DNA of 64,000 nt from Collimonas pratensis (GCF_001584185.1 NZ_CP013234.1:4526001-4590000), one strand, 5' to 3'; shown: positions 1 through 8,256, counted from the stretch's first letter. Notes: generated by a model not told the origin, from the sequence alone. Made by a program: numbers and translations.

Positions 1-56
1 TAAGCCAGCAGCAGGAAGGTAGCGGCAAGAGGCAAGAAGCGCGACAGAGGTTTCAT
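1..56 (-). CDS. N-terminal fragment of a secreted protein, cut by window edge
   Basis: Only 18 complete codons are inside the window. From an ATG at 56 they read MKPLSRFLPLAATFLLLA, a typical Sec signal peptide start (positive n-region, hydrophobic h-region). The gene begins 18 nt after the stop of the ABC permease and is on the same strand, so it is probably the next gene of that operon. The mature part is outside the window, so no function can be given. A second binding protein or an outer membrane protein would fit the context. Confidence 0.55.
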   Translation of the reverse strand, partial: MKPLSRFLPLAATFLLLA

Positions 57-74
57 GGAAATCAGCCAGGCGCG

Positions 75-848
75 TCAGACGTACTGGTAGCGCAATACCC
101 GGTGCTTCAGGTTTTCCAGGACGACCTGGTCGATCAGCGCCGCCAGGATCGCAATCGCCAGGATGTTGGTCATGACGCCAACCATGTCGGCGGTTTCGCC
201 GGCATAAGCCAAGGTCCGTCCCAGCCCCTTGCCAAAACCGATGAGCATCTCGGCAGAGATCAGTGCGCGCCAAGCGTTACCGAAGGCCAACTGAGCGCCG
301 GTGATCAACTCCGGCATGACCGCCGGCAGATAAACCCGCTTCAGCATGTCCCAACGGGTTGCGCCCATCACCCGCGCCGCCGAGACATGCACCTGCTGCA
401 CGCTTTCAGTGGCGTTCATGACGCTCAGCGCGGCCGGGAAAAACGCCGCCAGCGCCACCACCACCATGATCGGCAGATTGCCGAAGCCCATCAATATCAG
501 GAACAGCGGCACCCAGGCAATCGACGGGATAGATTGCAGGATGATGATGGCCGACTTCAGTACCTCGCGGAAGAAGAACAGCACCGCGCCGACCAGGCCG
601 AAGCCGATGCCGAACAGCATCGCCGCCGCATAGCCACCGCCGAGGCGGGTCAGGCTGCCCCACAAGGCGGTACGGAATTCAGGCGTCTGCACCTCTTGCC
701 ACAAGCGTCCCAGCACCGGCAGCACGCCCGGCATCAGGAAATCCGGCAAGGACCAGGCGGCGATCTGCCACAGCAGGAAGATGAACACGATGGCCAGCAG
801 CATGGCGAGCTTTTTGCGATAACCGAGCAGCCGGCTTTGAGTACTCAT
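75..848 (-). CDS. ABC transporter permease, SsuC/TauC type
   Basis: A 257-residue inner-membrane permease of the nitrate/sulfonate/taurine importer family (binding-protein-dependent transport, BPD_transp_1). It is almost wholly hydrophobic, with about six membrane segments (first near residues 13-31). The cytoplasmic coupling (EAA) loop is visible as AARVMGATRWDMLKRVYLP. It would form the channel energised by the ATPase at 2055-2828 and fed by the binding protein at 1039-2058. The start was placed at the ATG giving MSTQSRLLG. An ATG 16 codons upstream (896) is possible, but its extra residues are not permease-like. Neither start has a clear Shine-Dalgarno. A dispersed palindromic repeat lies between this gene and the binding-protein gene. 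The substrate cannot be read from sequence. Confidence 0.88.
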   Translation of the reverse strand: MSTQSRLLGYRKKLAMLLAIVFIFLLWQIAAWSLPDFLMPGVLPVLGRLWQEVQTPEFRTALWGSLTRLGGGYAAAMLFGIGFGLVGAVLFFFREVLKSAIIILQSIPSIAWVPLFLILMGFGNLPIMVVVALAAFFPAALSVMNATESVQQVHVSAARVMGATRWDMLKRVYLPAVMPELITGAQLAFGNAWRALISAEMLIGFGKGLGRTLAYAGETADMVGVMTNILAIAILAALIDQVVLENLKHRVLRYQYV

Positions 849-938
849 AGATGAACTAGAACAATTCGAGATGGTTGAAAAAATCGCGATAAACAAAAAC
901 GAAGAAAGCGTAAGTGATTCTGGAATTACAGCCTAGGC

Positions 939-1036
939 GACCCCGACTACGCGTCCCGGTCATTCCCGCGAACGCGGGAATCCATCTTCATGACCCTGCT
1001 CGGTAACTTGGGTCCCCGCGTTCGCGGGGACGACAT
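939..1036. repeat. dRS3-like dispersed palindromic repeat, copy 1
   Basis: About 98 bp with two hairpins. The left one contains ATTCCC-GCGAACGC-GGGAAT (the ATTCCC-N8-GGGAAT layout of Neisseria dRS3 elements). The right one is CCCCGCG-TT-CGCGGGG. The same two-hairpin layout and most of the sequence recur at 51156-51246. It sits between two genes of one ABC operon and could act on mRNA stability or partial termination there. Confidence 0.8.
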
Positions 1037-1038
1037 GC

Positions 1039-2058
1039 TCAAAGTTTGCGGTCTTTTTGCCAGTCGAGATCGATGATCGCGTTGACGTTGAACGGCTTGC
1101 CGTCGCGCGTTTTCAGGGAACCCTGCTGTTGCAGGATATCCGCCAGTTCCTGCATGCGCGCCAGCTCCTTGGCGGTCAGCACGGCGCTGAAGGTCTGGCT
1201 CTTGATGGCGTCGCTGATCACCGTTTCGCGCAGCAAGTCGCCGTGCTTCAGGGTTTTCAGGGTCGGGTCGGCGATGAAATAGCCAGCAATCAATTTGGAT
1301 GCCGCGGCGGGATCTTTTTGCAGCAGGTTGATCGCTTCGCGCTGTGCATCCAGCGATTTCCAGACCGCCTCGCGCCGTTTCGCCAGCGTCTCGCCGGAAG
1401 TGATCACCACCATGCAAGGGAAAGGCCAGACTTCGCCGACTTCATAGATCTGCTTCACCGGCGCCACCAGTTTCGCAATGCTGGCCTGCGGTTCAAACAG
1501 GAAGGCGGCATCGACGCGCTTGCCGACCAGCGACTGCACCGCCACCTGTGGACTGACGCCGAGGATGTTGACGTCATCTGCCTTAAGGCCAGCGTTCTTC
1601 AGCGTCACACCTTTCAGCACCGTGTCGGCGGTGCTGCCTTCCGCCTGCGAGGCCAGGGTATGCCCCTTGAGTCCGGCGACATCCTTGATGCCGCTGTCTT
1701 CGCGTACCACCAGCGCGTGGTAACCGTGCTGGGCGCCCGCCACGACTTTCAGGTCGGCGCCCTTGGAAGCCCAGGCTGCAGCATTGGTAAAGCCGAGCAC
1801 GCCGCTATCCAGCTGGCCGCCGACAATGGCCTTGATCAGATCGGTGCCGGATTTGAATTCGATCAGCTCGACATCCAGGCCATGCTTTTTGTAAAAACCG
1901 CCCTCGAAAGCGGCGATCGCCTGCGCATCGTCCATCACGCGCAGATAGCCGATCTTGAATTTTTCCGTGGCCGAGACATGGCCTGCCAGCGCCAGCAACA
2001 GCGTCGGCAGCAACAAGAATGATTTGAATCCGGGGTTGACGAATTTTATGAATCTCAT
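1039..2058 (-). CDS. ABC transporter periplasmic substrate-binding protein (NMT1/SsuA-like)
   Basis: A 339-residue periplasmic binding protein. The N-terminus has a signal peptide (hydrophobic stretch FLLLPTLLLALAGHVSA, cleaved around residue 31). The mature start FKIGYLRVMDDAQAIAA followed by GGFYKKHGLDVELIEF is the usual opening of the NMT1/THI5-like (SsuA/TauA/NrtA) family, in which small organosulfur, nitrate or thiamine-precursor ligands are bound. Its ATG overlaps the stop of the upstream ATPase gene by 4 bp, so the two are translationally coupled. The order ATPase, binding protein, permease fits a complete importer. The true ligand is unknown. Sulfonate-type and pyrimidine-type substrates are both plausible. 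Confidence 0.87.
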   Translation of the reverse strand: MRFIKFVNPGFKSFLLLPTLLLALAGHVSATEKFKIGYLRVMDDAQAIAAFEGGFYKKHGLDVELIEFKSGTDLIKAIVGGQLDSGVLGFTNAAAWASKGADLKVVAGAQHGYHALVVREDSGIKDVAGLKGHTLASQAEGSTADTVLKGVTLKNAGLKADDVNILGVSPQVAVQSLVGKRVDAAFLFEPQASIAKLVAPVKQIYEVGEVWPFPCMVVITSGETLAKRREAVWKSLDAQREAINLLQKDPAAASKLIAGYFIADPTLKTLKHGDLLRETVISDAIKSQTFSAVLTAKELARMQELADILQQQGSLKTRDGKPFNVNAIIDLDWQKDRKL

Positions 2059-2828
2059 GCGGCGATATCCTCAAGTTTTTTAGCGAATGCGTCCTGCTCT
2101 GCATGGATTCCGAGCAGGCAGAGAATCTCCCGCCGAGTGGCGGCAAATTCGGACAGATCGTGGGTCTTCTCATGCCGGTTCAGTGTGAACTCGCGCAGCA
2201 CCGTGGCCGGACGTGGGCTGAACACCAGGATGCGGTCGGCCAGGAACAAGGCTTCGTCGACATCGTGCGTGACCAGCAGCACGGTCGGACGCTCTTCCCG
2301 GATCAGCTGGCGCAGGGAATCCTGCAAGGTCATGCGCGTGAGGGCATCGAGCGCGCCGAACGGCTCATCCAGCAACAGTACTTTCGGCTTGCTGATGAAA
2401 GCGCGCGCCAGCGCCGCCCGCTGCCGCATACCGCCGGACACCTGGTGCGGATAATAGGTTTCGAAACCCTGCAGGCTGACCTTGGCCAGCCAGTCGCGCG
2501 CCTGCTGGCGGGCGCCGGCCTTGCTGACTTTTTGCAGTTCCAGCGCCAGCGCCACATTGGCTTCCAGCGTCAGCCACGGATACAAGGCATTTTCCTGGAA
2601 CATCAGCATGCGTTCGGGATGCGGCCCCTTGATGCTGACGCCATCGGCCAGCACCGCGCCGCTGCTGGGAGCGCCGAGACCGGCCGCCAGATGCAGCAGC
2701 GTCGATTTGCCGCAACCGGAAGGCCCGACCAGCGCGACCAGTTCGCCCTCTTCGATGTCGCGGCTAAAGTCAGCAATCACCGGCAAGCCGGAAAACTGCT
2801 TGTTGACATGCTTAAAAGATAATTTCAT
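2055..2828 (-). CDS. ABC transporter ATP-binding protein, SsuB/TauB type
   Basis: A 257-residue nucleotide-binding subunit. All ABC signatures are visible: Walker A GPSGCGKST, Q-loop region MLMFQENALYPWLT, signature VSGGMRQRAALARA, Walker B VLLLDEPFGALD and switch histidine in LLVTHDVDEA. The length and the ALYPW motif after the Q-loop are typical of SsuB/TauB/NrtD proteins. It is the first gene of the minus-strand importer operon and overlaps the binding-protein gene by 4 bp. It would energise the permease at 75-848. No clear Shine-Dalgarno is seen before the ATG. Confidence 0.93.
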   Translation of the reverse strand: MKLSFKHVNKQFSGLPVIADFSRDIEEGELVALVGPSGCGKSTLLHLAAGLGAPSSGAVLADGVSIKGPHPERMLMFQENALYPWLTLEANVALALELQKVSKAGARQQARDWLAKVSLQGFETYYPHQVSGGMRQRAALARAFISKPKVLLLDEPFGALDALTRMTLQDSLRQLIREERPTVLLVTHDVDEALFLADRILVFSPRPATVLREFTLNRHEKTHDLSEFAATRREILCLLGIHAEQDAFAKKLEDIAA

Positions 2829-2890
2829 GGGAAGCGGCGACCGGTAGCGTTGCAGCGCTGCTTAGTCGGCAAGCGCATATAAAGTGGATT

Positions 2891-2919
2891 TTTTATTTAC
2901 TTTTCACTTTATCGGTCAA
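2891..2919 (-). promoter_or_regulatory. Possible sigma-70 promoter of the ABC importer operon
   Basis: Reading the minus strand, TTGACC (2919-2914) is followed after 16-17 nt by an AT-rich AATAAA/ATAAAA hexamer near 2896-2891, about 60 nt before the ATPase start codon. The -35 matches consensus at five of six positions. The -10 is weak. Confidence 0.35.
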
Positions 2920-2996
2920 CTTTCCGCCTTACAACAACTTATAACTTCTATGCTTATGCAAAAAACAGATATAAAACCTTCACATGAGCGCAAATT

Positions 2997-3929
2997 TTAA
3001 CCGCCCGGCTTGGTTTTCCGGTCCGCAGCCAGCGCCGGCAGAGCTGCCGCAACGTCAGGAAAGCGCAGGCGCACCCCCAGTTCCAGCTTCACGCGCTGGT
3101 TTTGCAGACGGCGCGATTCCGACATGAACGACAGCAGCATCGGCGACACCACCTGCGCCAGTTCGGCGCGCGGCAGGCGCGGCGGCGGCGGCAGGCCGAA
3201 GGCCTCGGCCACCAGGTCGAAATACTCGGCCATCTTCAGCCGCGAATCGTCGCTGGCGTGGTAGATCCGCAAGGGCGCCGCCTTGAACAGCGCCGCGGCG
3301 ATAATGCGCGCCAGGTCGTCGGCATGAATATGATTGGTATACACGTCGTCTTCGGCGTTCAACGCCGGGGTCGCCTTGTGCAGACGCTCCAGCGGCAGGC
3401 GGTTTGCTGCATAGATGCCAGGCACGCGCAAGATCGCCAGCCGGCCGTTGCGGCGCCGGGCCCAGGCGCGCAGCACCTGTTCCGCATCGACGCGGCGCAT
3501 GGCGCGGCCGTTGTGCGGCGCCAGCGCACGAGTTTCGTCGATCAGGGCGCCGCCGCAATCGCCGTAGACGCCGGTGGTGCTGATATAAACAAGAGTGGCG
3601 CGCTCGGGTAGAATGGCGGCCAGATTGCGGGTGCGCCGGTCTTTCTCACCGGCGGACTGCGGCGGCGCCAGATGCACGACAAACTGCGCCAGACGCGCCA
3701 GGCGCCCCAGCGTCGATGGTTGATCAAGATCCGCCACCAGTGGAATCGCCCCGGCGGCGCGCAGCTCGGCACAGCGCTCCGGCTGGCTGGTGACCGCGAA
3801 AACGCGGAACCGATGTTGCAACAGCGGCAACAAACGCAATCCAACATCGCCGCAACCAAGAATCAGCAGGCGTGGCTTGCCCAGCCTGTCGCCATAATGC
3901 GCTTTTATATTTGTATTTATATTTTTCAT
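2997..3929 (-). CDS. NAD(P)-binding SDR/epimerase family protein (YeeZ-like)
   Basis: A 310-residue protein with an N-terminal Rossmann motif LLILGCGDVGLRLLP (GxGxxG type, about residues 21-35) and the later segments VYISTTGVYGD and YHASDDS found in extended SDR proteins related to E. coli YeeZ. The STTGVYGD stretch carries the serine/tyrosine-like positions of the family, but the classical YxxxK is not obvious. That leaves open whether it is a true dehydrogenase or only a nucleotide-sugar/NAD(P)-binding protein. It is divergent from the iron-sulfur reductase gene, with only 11 bp between the start codons, so promoter elements of each lie inside the other gene. The substrate is unknown. Confidence 0.8.
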   Translation of the reverse strand: MKNINTNIKAHYGDRLGKPRLLILGCGDVGLRLLPLLQHRFRVFAVTSQPERCAELRAAGAIPLVADLDQPSTLGRLARLAQFVVHLAPPQSAGEKDRRTRNLAAILPERATLVYISTTGVYGDCGGALIDETRALAPHNGRAMRRVDAEQVLRAWARRRNGRLAILRVPGIYAANRLPLERLHKATPALNAEDDVYTNHIHADDLARIIAAALFKAAPLRIYHASDDSRLKMAEYFDLVAEAFGLPPPPRLPRAELAQVVSPMLLSFMSESRRLQNQRVKLELGVRLRFPDVAAALPALAADRKTKPGG

Positions 3930-3940
3930 TACAGGATTGT

Positions 3941-4966
3941 ATGAGTTTTCAGATAACGGTTCAGCCTAGCGGCCGACAATTTACTTGCGACGAAGGCGAA
4001 ACCATCCTCACCGCCGCGATACGCGCCGGCGTGGGCCTTCCTTACGGCTGCAAGAACGGCGCTTGCAGCTCTTGCAAGGGCAAGTTGCTGGAAGGCGAGA
4101 TCAGCCATGGCCCGCACCAGGAAAAAGCGCTGCCGGTAAAAGAAGAACAACTCGGCTTTGCCCTGTTCTGTTGCGCCACGCCGCATTCCGACGTCACCAT
4201 CGAAGCCCGCGAAGTGGCCGGCGTCGGCGAATTCCCGGTGCGTAAAATGCCGACCCGGGTGGCAAAAATCGACAAGGTGGCCGACGATGTCGTCATCGTG
4301 TCGCTGCAGCTGCCGGCCAATGAGCGCCTGCAATACCTGGCCGGTCAGTACATCGAATTCATTCTGCGCGACGGCAAGCGCCGCAGTTACAGCATGGCCA
4401 ACGCGCCTTACAAGGACGAGCATCTGACGCTGCATATCCGCCACATGCCGGGCGGCTTGTTTACCGACCAGGTGTTCACTACGCTGAAAGAGCGCGACAT
4501 CCTGCGCCTGGAAGGGCCGCTCGGCACCTTCTTCCTGCGCGAAGACTCGGAAAAGCCGATGGTGCTGCTGGCGTCCGGCACCGGCTTCGCGCCGATCAAG
4601 GCGCTGGTCGAGCAGTGCATCCACACCGGCTCGCAACGGCCGATCACTTTGTACTGGGGCGGCCGCCGGCCGCAAGACTTGTACATGATGGCGCTGTGCG
4701 AGGAATGGGCGGCGACGCTGCCGAACTTCAAGTTCGTGCCGGTCATTTCCAACGCATTGCAGGAAGATCAATGGCAGGGCCGCGGCGGCTTCGTGCACCA
4801 GGCGGTGATCGACGATTTCCCGGACCTGTCGGCTTACCAGGTCTACGCCTGCGGCGCACCGGTGGTGGTGGAATCGGCACAGCGCGACTTTGTCGCCCTG
4901 TGCAAATTGCCGGCGGAAGAGTTTTATGCGGATTCGTTTACGTCAGAAGCGGATCTGGCCGCGTAA
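3941..4966 (+). CDS. [2Fe-2S]/FAD/NAD(P)H oxidoreductase (CDP-6-deoxy-glucoseen reductase-like)
   Basis: A 341-residue electron-transfer flavoprotein. Residues 1-95 form a plant-type ferredoxin domain with cluster cysteines in GCKNGACSSCKG and FCC. A FAD-binding domain follows (RRSYSMAN), then a NAD(P)-binding domain (VLLASGTGFAPIKAL). This domain order is that of AscD/DdhD (CDP-4-keto-6-deoxy-D-glucose-3-dehydrase reductase) and of reductase components of aromatic oxygenases. Burkholderiales carry one conserved stand-alone copy that is commonly named CDP-6-deoxy-delta-3,4-glucoseen reductase. No sugar or oxygenase genes are beside it, so the electron acceptor is unknown. The ATG at 3941 was chosen because the ferredoxin fold begins there and a CAGGA stretch precedes it. 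Confidence 0.85.
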   Translation: MSFQITVQPSGRQFTCDEGETILTAAIRAGVGLPYGCKNGACSSCKGKLLEGEISHGPHQEKALPVKEEQLGFALFCCATPHSDVTIEAREVAGVGEFPVRKMPTRVAKIDKVADDVVIVSLQLPANERLQYLAGQYIEFILRDGKRRSYSMANAPYKDEHLTLHIRHMPGGLFTDQVFTTLKERDILRLEGPLGTFFLREDSEKPMVLLASGTGFAPIKALVEQCIHTGSQRPITLYWGGRRPQDLYMMALCEEWAATLPNFKFVPVISNALQEDQWQGRGGFVHQAVIDDFPDLSAYQVYACGAPVVVESAQRDFVALCKLPAEEFYADSFTSEADLAA

Positions 4967-4978
4967 GCATGGCTGTGC

Positions 4979-5539
4979 TTAATTAAGCGCCCCGTTCGTC
5001 AGCCGCACGTGGCTCCTGAGCGTCACCTCGGGCATGACGAGCGCCGGTTCCGGTTCCCGCCGCTCAGCGCTTGCCGACAACACTTCCCCGCTGCCATGGC
5101 TGGCAGGCATTTCCGCACTTGCCACCGTCACCCGTGAAGGTGCATGCGGCGCCGGCCGGCGCCGCCCCGGGCGTGATGCGGTCTCGCCCCTCATCTTGTC
5201 ACGCGCCGGCAACATCGCCGCCACGACTGGCTTATTCTGTTTTTCAGTAAGCGCCTGATGCGCTGCCGCCGGCTGAGCACTTTCGTTCTCCTGCGCCGGA
5301 GCCGGCATATTGCCGCTGTTCTCGGCCGTCAGGATTTTCGTGGATTTGTCAGACACGACAGCAGCAGCCTTGGTTGGCGCCCACCAGCGCCCTCCCTGCA
5401 AAGCCAGCACCGCCACCACCAGAACCGTCAGCATCAGCATCGGCAAACGCAGGCGGGAACGCGCTGGCGTCTGCACAAAATCCAGCACCGGGCTGGCGTC
5501 CGCCATTCTCAACTGAAGGGGTCGATGCGCATCGCTCAT
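4979..5539 (-). CDS. Single-pass membrane protein of unknown function (possible PilN/GspM-like partner)
   Basis: A 186-residue protein with a short cytoplasmic N-terminus, one strong membrane segment (about residues 34-50, PMLMLTVLVVAVLALQGG) and a Pro/Ala/Glu-rich periplasmic region of low complexity. Its ATG overlaps the stop of the preceding 365-codon gene by 4 bp, so the two are co-translated. The size, topology and position after a cytosolic protein with a GspL/PilM-like N-terminal segment recall PilN/GspM partners of pilus or type II secretion platforms, but this is inference. I recognise no named family. Confidence 0.6.
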   Translation of the reverse strand: MSDAHRPLQLRMADASPVLDFVQTPARSRLRLPMLMLTVLVVAVLALQGGRWWAPTKAAAVVSDKSTKILTAENSGNMPAPAQENESAQPAAAHQALTEKQNKPVVAAMLPARDKMRGETASRPGRRRPAPHAPSRVTVASAEMPASHGSGEVLSASAERREPEPALVMPEVTLRSHVRLTNGALN

Positions 5540-6633
5540 CGCAGTTCCTTGCGCCGGCGTGACGCTGGCAAGCGTGGCCTGAAGTAGATCACGCTATAGG
5601 TGGAGCAGGTCAAGGGATGGCGCAATACCTGCTTGCCCCATGCGCCATAACACTTCGACTGTTCCTCCATGAGATTGTCGGCCGTCCAGTATCCCCACTT
5701 GTAGCCGCCGATGGTGTTCCTGGCGCCGGCCTGCCGCGCGGCAGGTCCGTCGGCAGTTGCCGGTCCGGCCCAGGCCTGACTGCGCGCGAAGCCATGCACG
5801 CGCTCCTGGACGCCGCTGCCGGCCAGCCAGGGATGGGCCGGTCCCAGCCAACGTACAGGATGCATGGCGTCTTGCGCCTGGCCTGCAGCAGGCAGGAACG
5901 GCGTCACCGCCAGCAAAGGAACGGTACTCTCGGTGGCGACGGTGGCCTTGCTCAGCATGGCAGCAGCGGCGACGCTATCGGCCAAGGCCGCATCCGGCGC
6001 CACCGCCATGCCGCACACACCTTGCCATGTTCCCTGTTTTCTGAACAGGCATTCGAGCGCATCCGGCTGCGGCAGACTCAGCACGCAATCGTCTTCCAGC
6101 AGGGACCAGTGCTGCTGCACGGCGGCGCTCAGCAATGAGCTGCAGGACACCAGGCGCAATTTATGCAGCCTGGCCAGCGTCTGCAAACCTTCTATCAGCG
6201 CGGCATCGGCCGCCGCCGCCAGCCTGGGCTGGCCAAACGGCGCCGGATCGACCACTACCTGGCGCCGCGGGTTGGCAACGCCATCCTGGGCATCGAATAC
6301 CGTATTGGCATAGCGTTGCCAATCCGCCGCTTGGGTCAGCCCCGTTTGCCACGGCAAAAGCGCGTGCTTGACGTAGGGATAACCCAGCAGCACGGTCAGC
6401 TTGTCTGCCCTTTTCAGGCGGCCGCGCGGGGTGCGCTCGAACAGATCGGCGATGGCAAACAAAGGATTGGCACGTGCGGCGGATTCCGGTTTCGGCTCGC
6501 CGCTCCAGACATTGCGCTCAAGCGCCAGGGCCGAGCGGCCTATCCAGGCGAATTGCGTCCCCTGCAGCAGCATCAGGTGATGCATCACCAGCGGCCGCGA
6601 GGACTTCAATGTTTTACTAGGCGGAAATGTCAC
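5536..6633 (-). CDS. Conserved protein of unknown function, possible GspL/PilM-like cytosolic domain
   Basis: A 365-residue soluble protein starting at GTG 6633, chosen because a strong GAGGAGG Shine-Dalgarno lies 6 nt upstream. The segment LTVLLGYPYVKHALLPW followed by a WQRYANTVF stretch resembles the N-terminal actin-like half of GspL/PilM/MshI-type proteins (a beta hairpin followed by a conserved LLPW). No transmembrane segment is seen. The C-terminal 60 residues are aromatic and end in a very basic RRRKEL tail. It is coupled by 4 bp overlap to a one-TM protein. The function is unknown, and no pilus or secretion genes adjoin this pair. Confidence 0.6.
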   Translation of the reverse strand: MTFPPSKTLKSSRPLVMHHLMLLQGTQFAWIGRSALALERNVWSGEPKPESAARANPLFAIADLFERTPRGRLKRADKLTVLLGYPYVKHALLPWQTGLTQAADWQRYANTVFDAQDGVANPRRQVVVDPAPFGQPRLAAAADAALIEGLQTLARLHKLRLVSCSSLLSAAVQQHWSLLEDDCVLSLPQPDALECLFRKQGTWQGVCGMAVAPDAALADSVAAAAMLSKATVATESTVPLLAVTPFLPAAGQAQDAMHPVRWLGPAHPWLAGSGVQERVHGFARSQAWAGPATADGPAARQAGARNTIGGYKWGYWTADNLMEEQSKCYGAWGKQVLRHPLTCSTYSVIYFRPRLPASRRRKELR

Positions 6634-6847
6634 ATCGCACCTCCTCGGATAGGATCAAAGCAGCGGCGTTGCGCCTTGGACTTCTGCATGCGGCAACGCC
6701 ATGATCAAGGTCATCATCATGCAAGATATCAGATTTTATTTCTTTTAAGAACTATTTTGACAATCTTGCCATCCAAGCCAGATCGGCCTCGGCCAGGAAA
6801 CACCTGAGATCCTTGCGGATACCCTGCAACAAGTCCGTAAATTCTTT
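6634..6847. other. Intergenic stretch with no recognised feature
   Basis: Non-coding spacer between the GTG-start gene (minus) and the argD promoter (plus). It contains AT-rich runs around 6735-6765 that may hold the minus-strand promoter, but I could not identify convincing hexamers. Confidence 0.4.
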
Positions 6848-6876
6848 TTGACGCACCACACAAAAAGTCCTAATAT
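6848..6876 (+). promoter_or_regulatory. Strong sigma-70 promoter upstream of argD leader
   Basis: TTGACG (6848-6853) and TAATAT (6871-6876) are separated by exactly 17 nt. Each hexamer matches consensus at five of six positions. Transcription should begin near 6883. Confidence 0.75.
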
Positions 6877-6883
6877 TTGCGTC

Positions 6884-6952
6884 ATGAACATGATCCAGAC
6901 CTTCTTGCGACGCCATACTTCATTACCTTTGCCAGGTAAGCCGTGCGCGTGA
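6884..6952 (+). other. Possible leader peptide / small leader RNA before argD
   Basis: An ATG at 6884, practically at the predicted transcription start, opens a 22-codon frame (MNMIQTFLRRHTSLPLPGKP then CA and TGA) containing tandem arginine codons CGA CGC at 6908-6913. It is followed 19 nt later by an intrinsic terminator and then by argD, an arginine-biosynthesis gene. That layout suits an attenuation leader, but no competing antiterminator hairpin is obvious and no ribosome-binding site is possible upstream. The segment 6883-6999 may instead be a free-standing small RNA of about 115 nt. Confidence 0.35.
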
Positions 6953-6971
6953 ACGCTGTCTGATCACGAAG

Positions 6972-6999
6972 CCACAGGCGATGCCTGTGGTTTTTTTTT
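6972..6999 (+). terminator. Intrinsic terminator 22 nt before argD start codon
   Basis: A perfect 8-bp stem CCACAGGC / GCCTGTGG with a 3-nt loop is followed by nine T residues. It lies between the promoter at 6848-6876 and the argD start codon. Transcripts from that promoter must read through it to express argD. Confidence 0.85.
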
Positions 7000-7021
7000 G
7001 CCCTTTTTAGGAGTCCATCGA

Positions 7022-8239
7022 ATGGAACAGCGGGAATTCAAGCAGTATTCGGTCAATGACCTGATGTACATCACCAACCGCCCGCCGCTGGTGTTTACCG
7101 AAGGCGACGGCATGTGGATGACGGACCATACCGGCAAGCGCTACCTGGATTACCTGCAAGGCTGGGCAGTCAATGCGCTGGGCCATTCGCCGCAATGCAT
7201 CCAGGACGCCCTGGTCGCGCAATCGAAGAAGATTCTCAATCCTTCGCCCGCTTTCTACAATGCGCCCTCGATTGAACTGGCCGAGCTGCTGACCGCCAAC
7301 TCCTGCTTCGACCGCGTGTTTTTCGCCAACAGCGGCGCCGAAGCCAACGAGGGCGCGATCAAGCTGGCGCGCAAATGGGGCAAGAAGAATCCGAACCCGG
7401 CCGGCCAGAACCGCTTTGAAATCATCACTTTCAACCACAGCTTCCACGGCCGCACCCTGGCCACCATGTCGGCCAGCGGCAAGCCGGGCTGGGATACGAT
7501 TTTCGCGCCGCAGGTGCCGGGCTTCCCGAAAGCGGAACTGAACGACCTCGCCAGCGTCGAACAGCTGATCAACGACAAGACGGTGGCGGTCATGCTCGAG
7601 CCGGTGCAAGGCGAAAGCGGCGTGATTCCGGCGACTCGCGAATTCATGCAAGGCTTGCGCGCGCTGACCAAGAAGCACAACATCCTGCTGATCGTCGACG
7701 AGGTGCAATCGGGCATGGGCCGTACCGGCGAACTGTTTGCCTACCAGTTGTCGAACATCGAACCGGACATCATGACGCTCGGCAAAGGCATCGGCGGCGG
7801 CGTGCCGCTGGCGGCCCTGCTGGCGCGCGAAGAGATTGCAGTGTTTGAAGCAGGCGACCAGGGTGGCACCTACAACGGCAATCCGCTGATGACGGCAGTC
7901 GGCGTCGCAGTGCTGAAAACCTTGCTGGCGCCGGGCTTCCTGCAGTCGGTGAAAGATAAGGGCGCCTACCTGAGCGCCGAGTTGCTGAAACTGACCGAGA
8001 AACACGGACTCGAAGGCGAACGCGGCGAAGGTTTGCTGCGGGCGCTGAAACTGGGCAGCGACATCGGCCCGCAGATCGTCGATATTGCGCGCGACCTCAA
8101 TCCGGTCGGCCTGCTGCTGAATTCGCCGCGGCCAAACCTGCTGCGTTTCATGCCTTCGCTGAATGTGACGACTGCGGAAATCGACCAGATGATCGCGATG
8201 CTGTCGGACGTGATCAGCCAGATCAAGAAGCAAGATTGA
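7022..8239 (+). CDS. argD: Acetylornithine/N-succinyl-DAP-type aminotransferase
   Basis: A 405-residue class III pyridoxal-phosphate aminotransferase, most likely acetylornithine transaminase (arginine pathway, N-acetyl-glutamate semialdehyde to N-acetylornithine). Family motifs seen: [19 protein letters not shown] (cofactor phosphate binding), [13 protein letters not shown], the aspartate in [15 protein letters not shown] and the Schiff-base lysine in [18 protein letters not shown]. The start ATG 7022 has an AGGAG Shine-Dalgarno 8 nt upstream. An upstream in-frame start at 6998 would lie inside the terminator and was rejected. Other class III aminotransferases cannot be fully excluded from sequence alone. 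It is followed 17 nt later by an NlpC/P60 lipoprotein gene. Confidence 0.85.
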   Translation: MEQREFKQYSVNDLMYITNRPPLVFTEGDGMWMTDHTGKRYLDYLQGWAVNALGHSPQCIQDALVAQSKKILNPSPAFYNAPSIELAELLTANSCFDRVFFANSGAEANEGAIKLARKWGKKNPNPAGQNRFEIITFNHSFHGRTLATMSASGKPGWDTIFAPQVPGFPKAELNDLASVEQLINDKTVAVMLEPVQGESGVIPATREFMQGLRALTKKHNILLIVDEVQSGMGRTGELFAYQLSNIEPDIMTLGKGIGGGVPLAALLAREEIAVFEAGDQGGTYNGNPLMTAVGVAVLKTLLAPGFLQSVKDKGAYLSAELLKLTEKHGLEGERGEGLLRALKLGSDIGPQIVDIARDLNPVGLLLNSPRPNLLRFMPSLNVTTAEIDQMIAMLSDVISQIKKQD

Positions 8240-8256
8240 ATAAAGGTAAGTGCTTG

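Noticed and set aside
6883..6999. argD leader considered as 6S RNA, 4.5S RNA or a known riboswitch
   Set aside because: No match to the conserved cores of those RNAs that I could recognise; kept only as an unnamed leader or small RNA.
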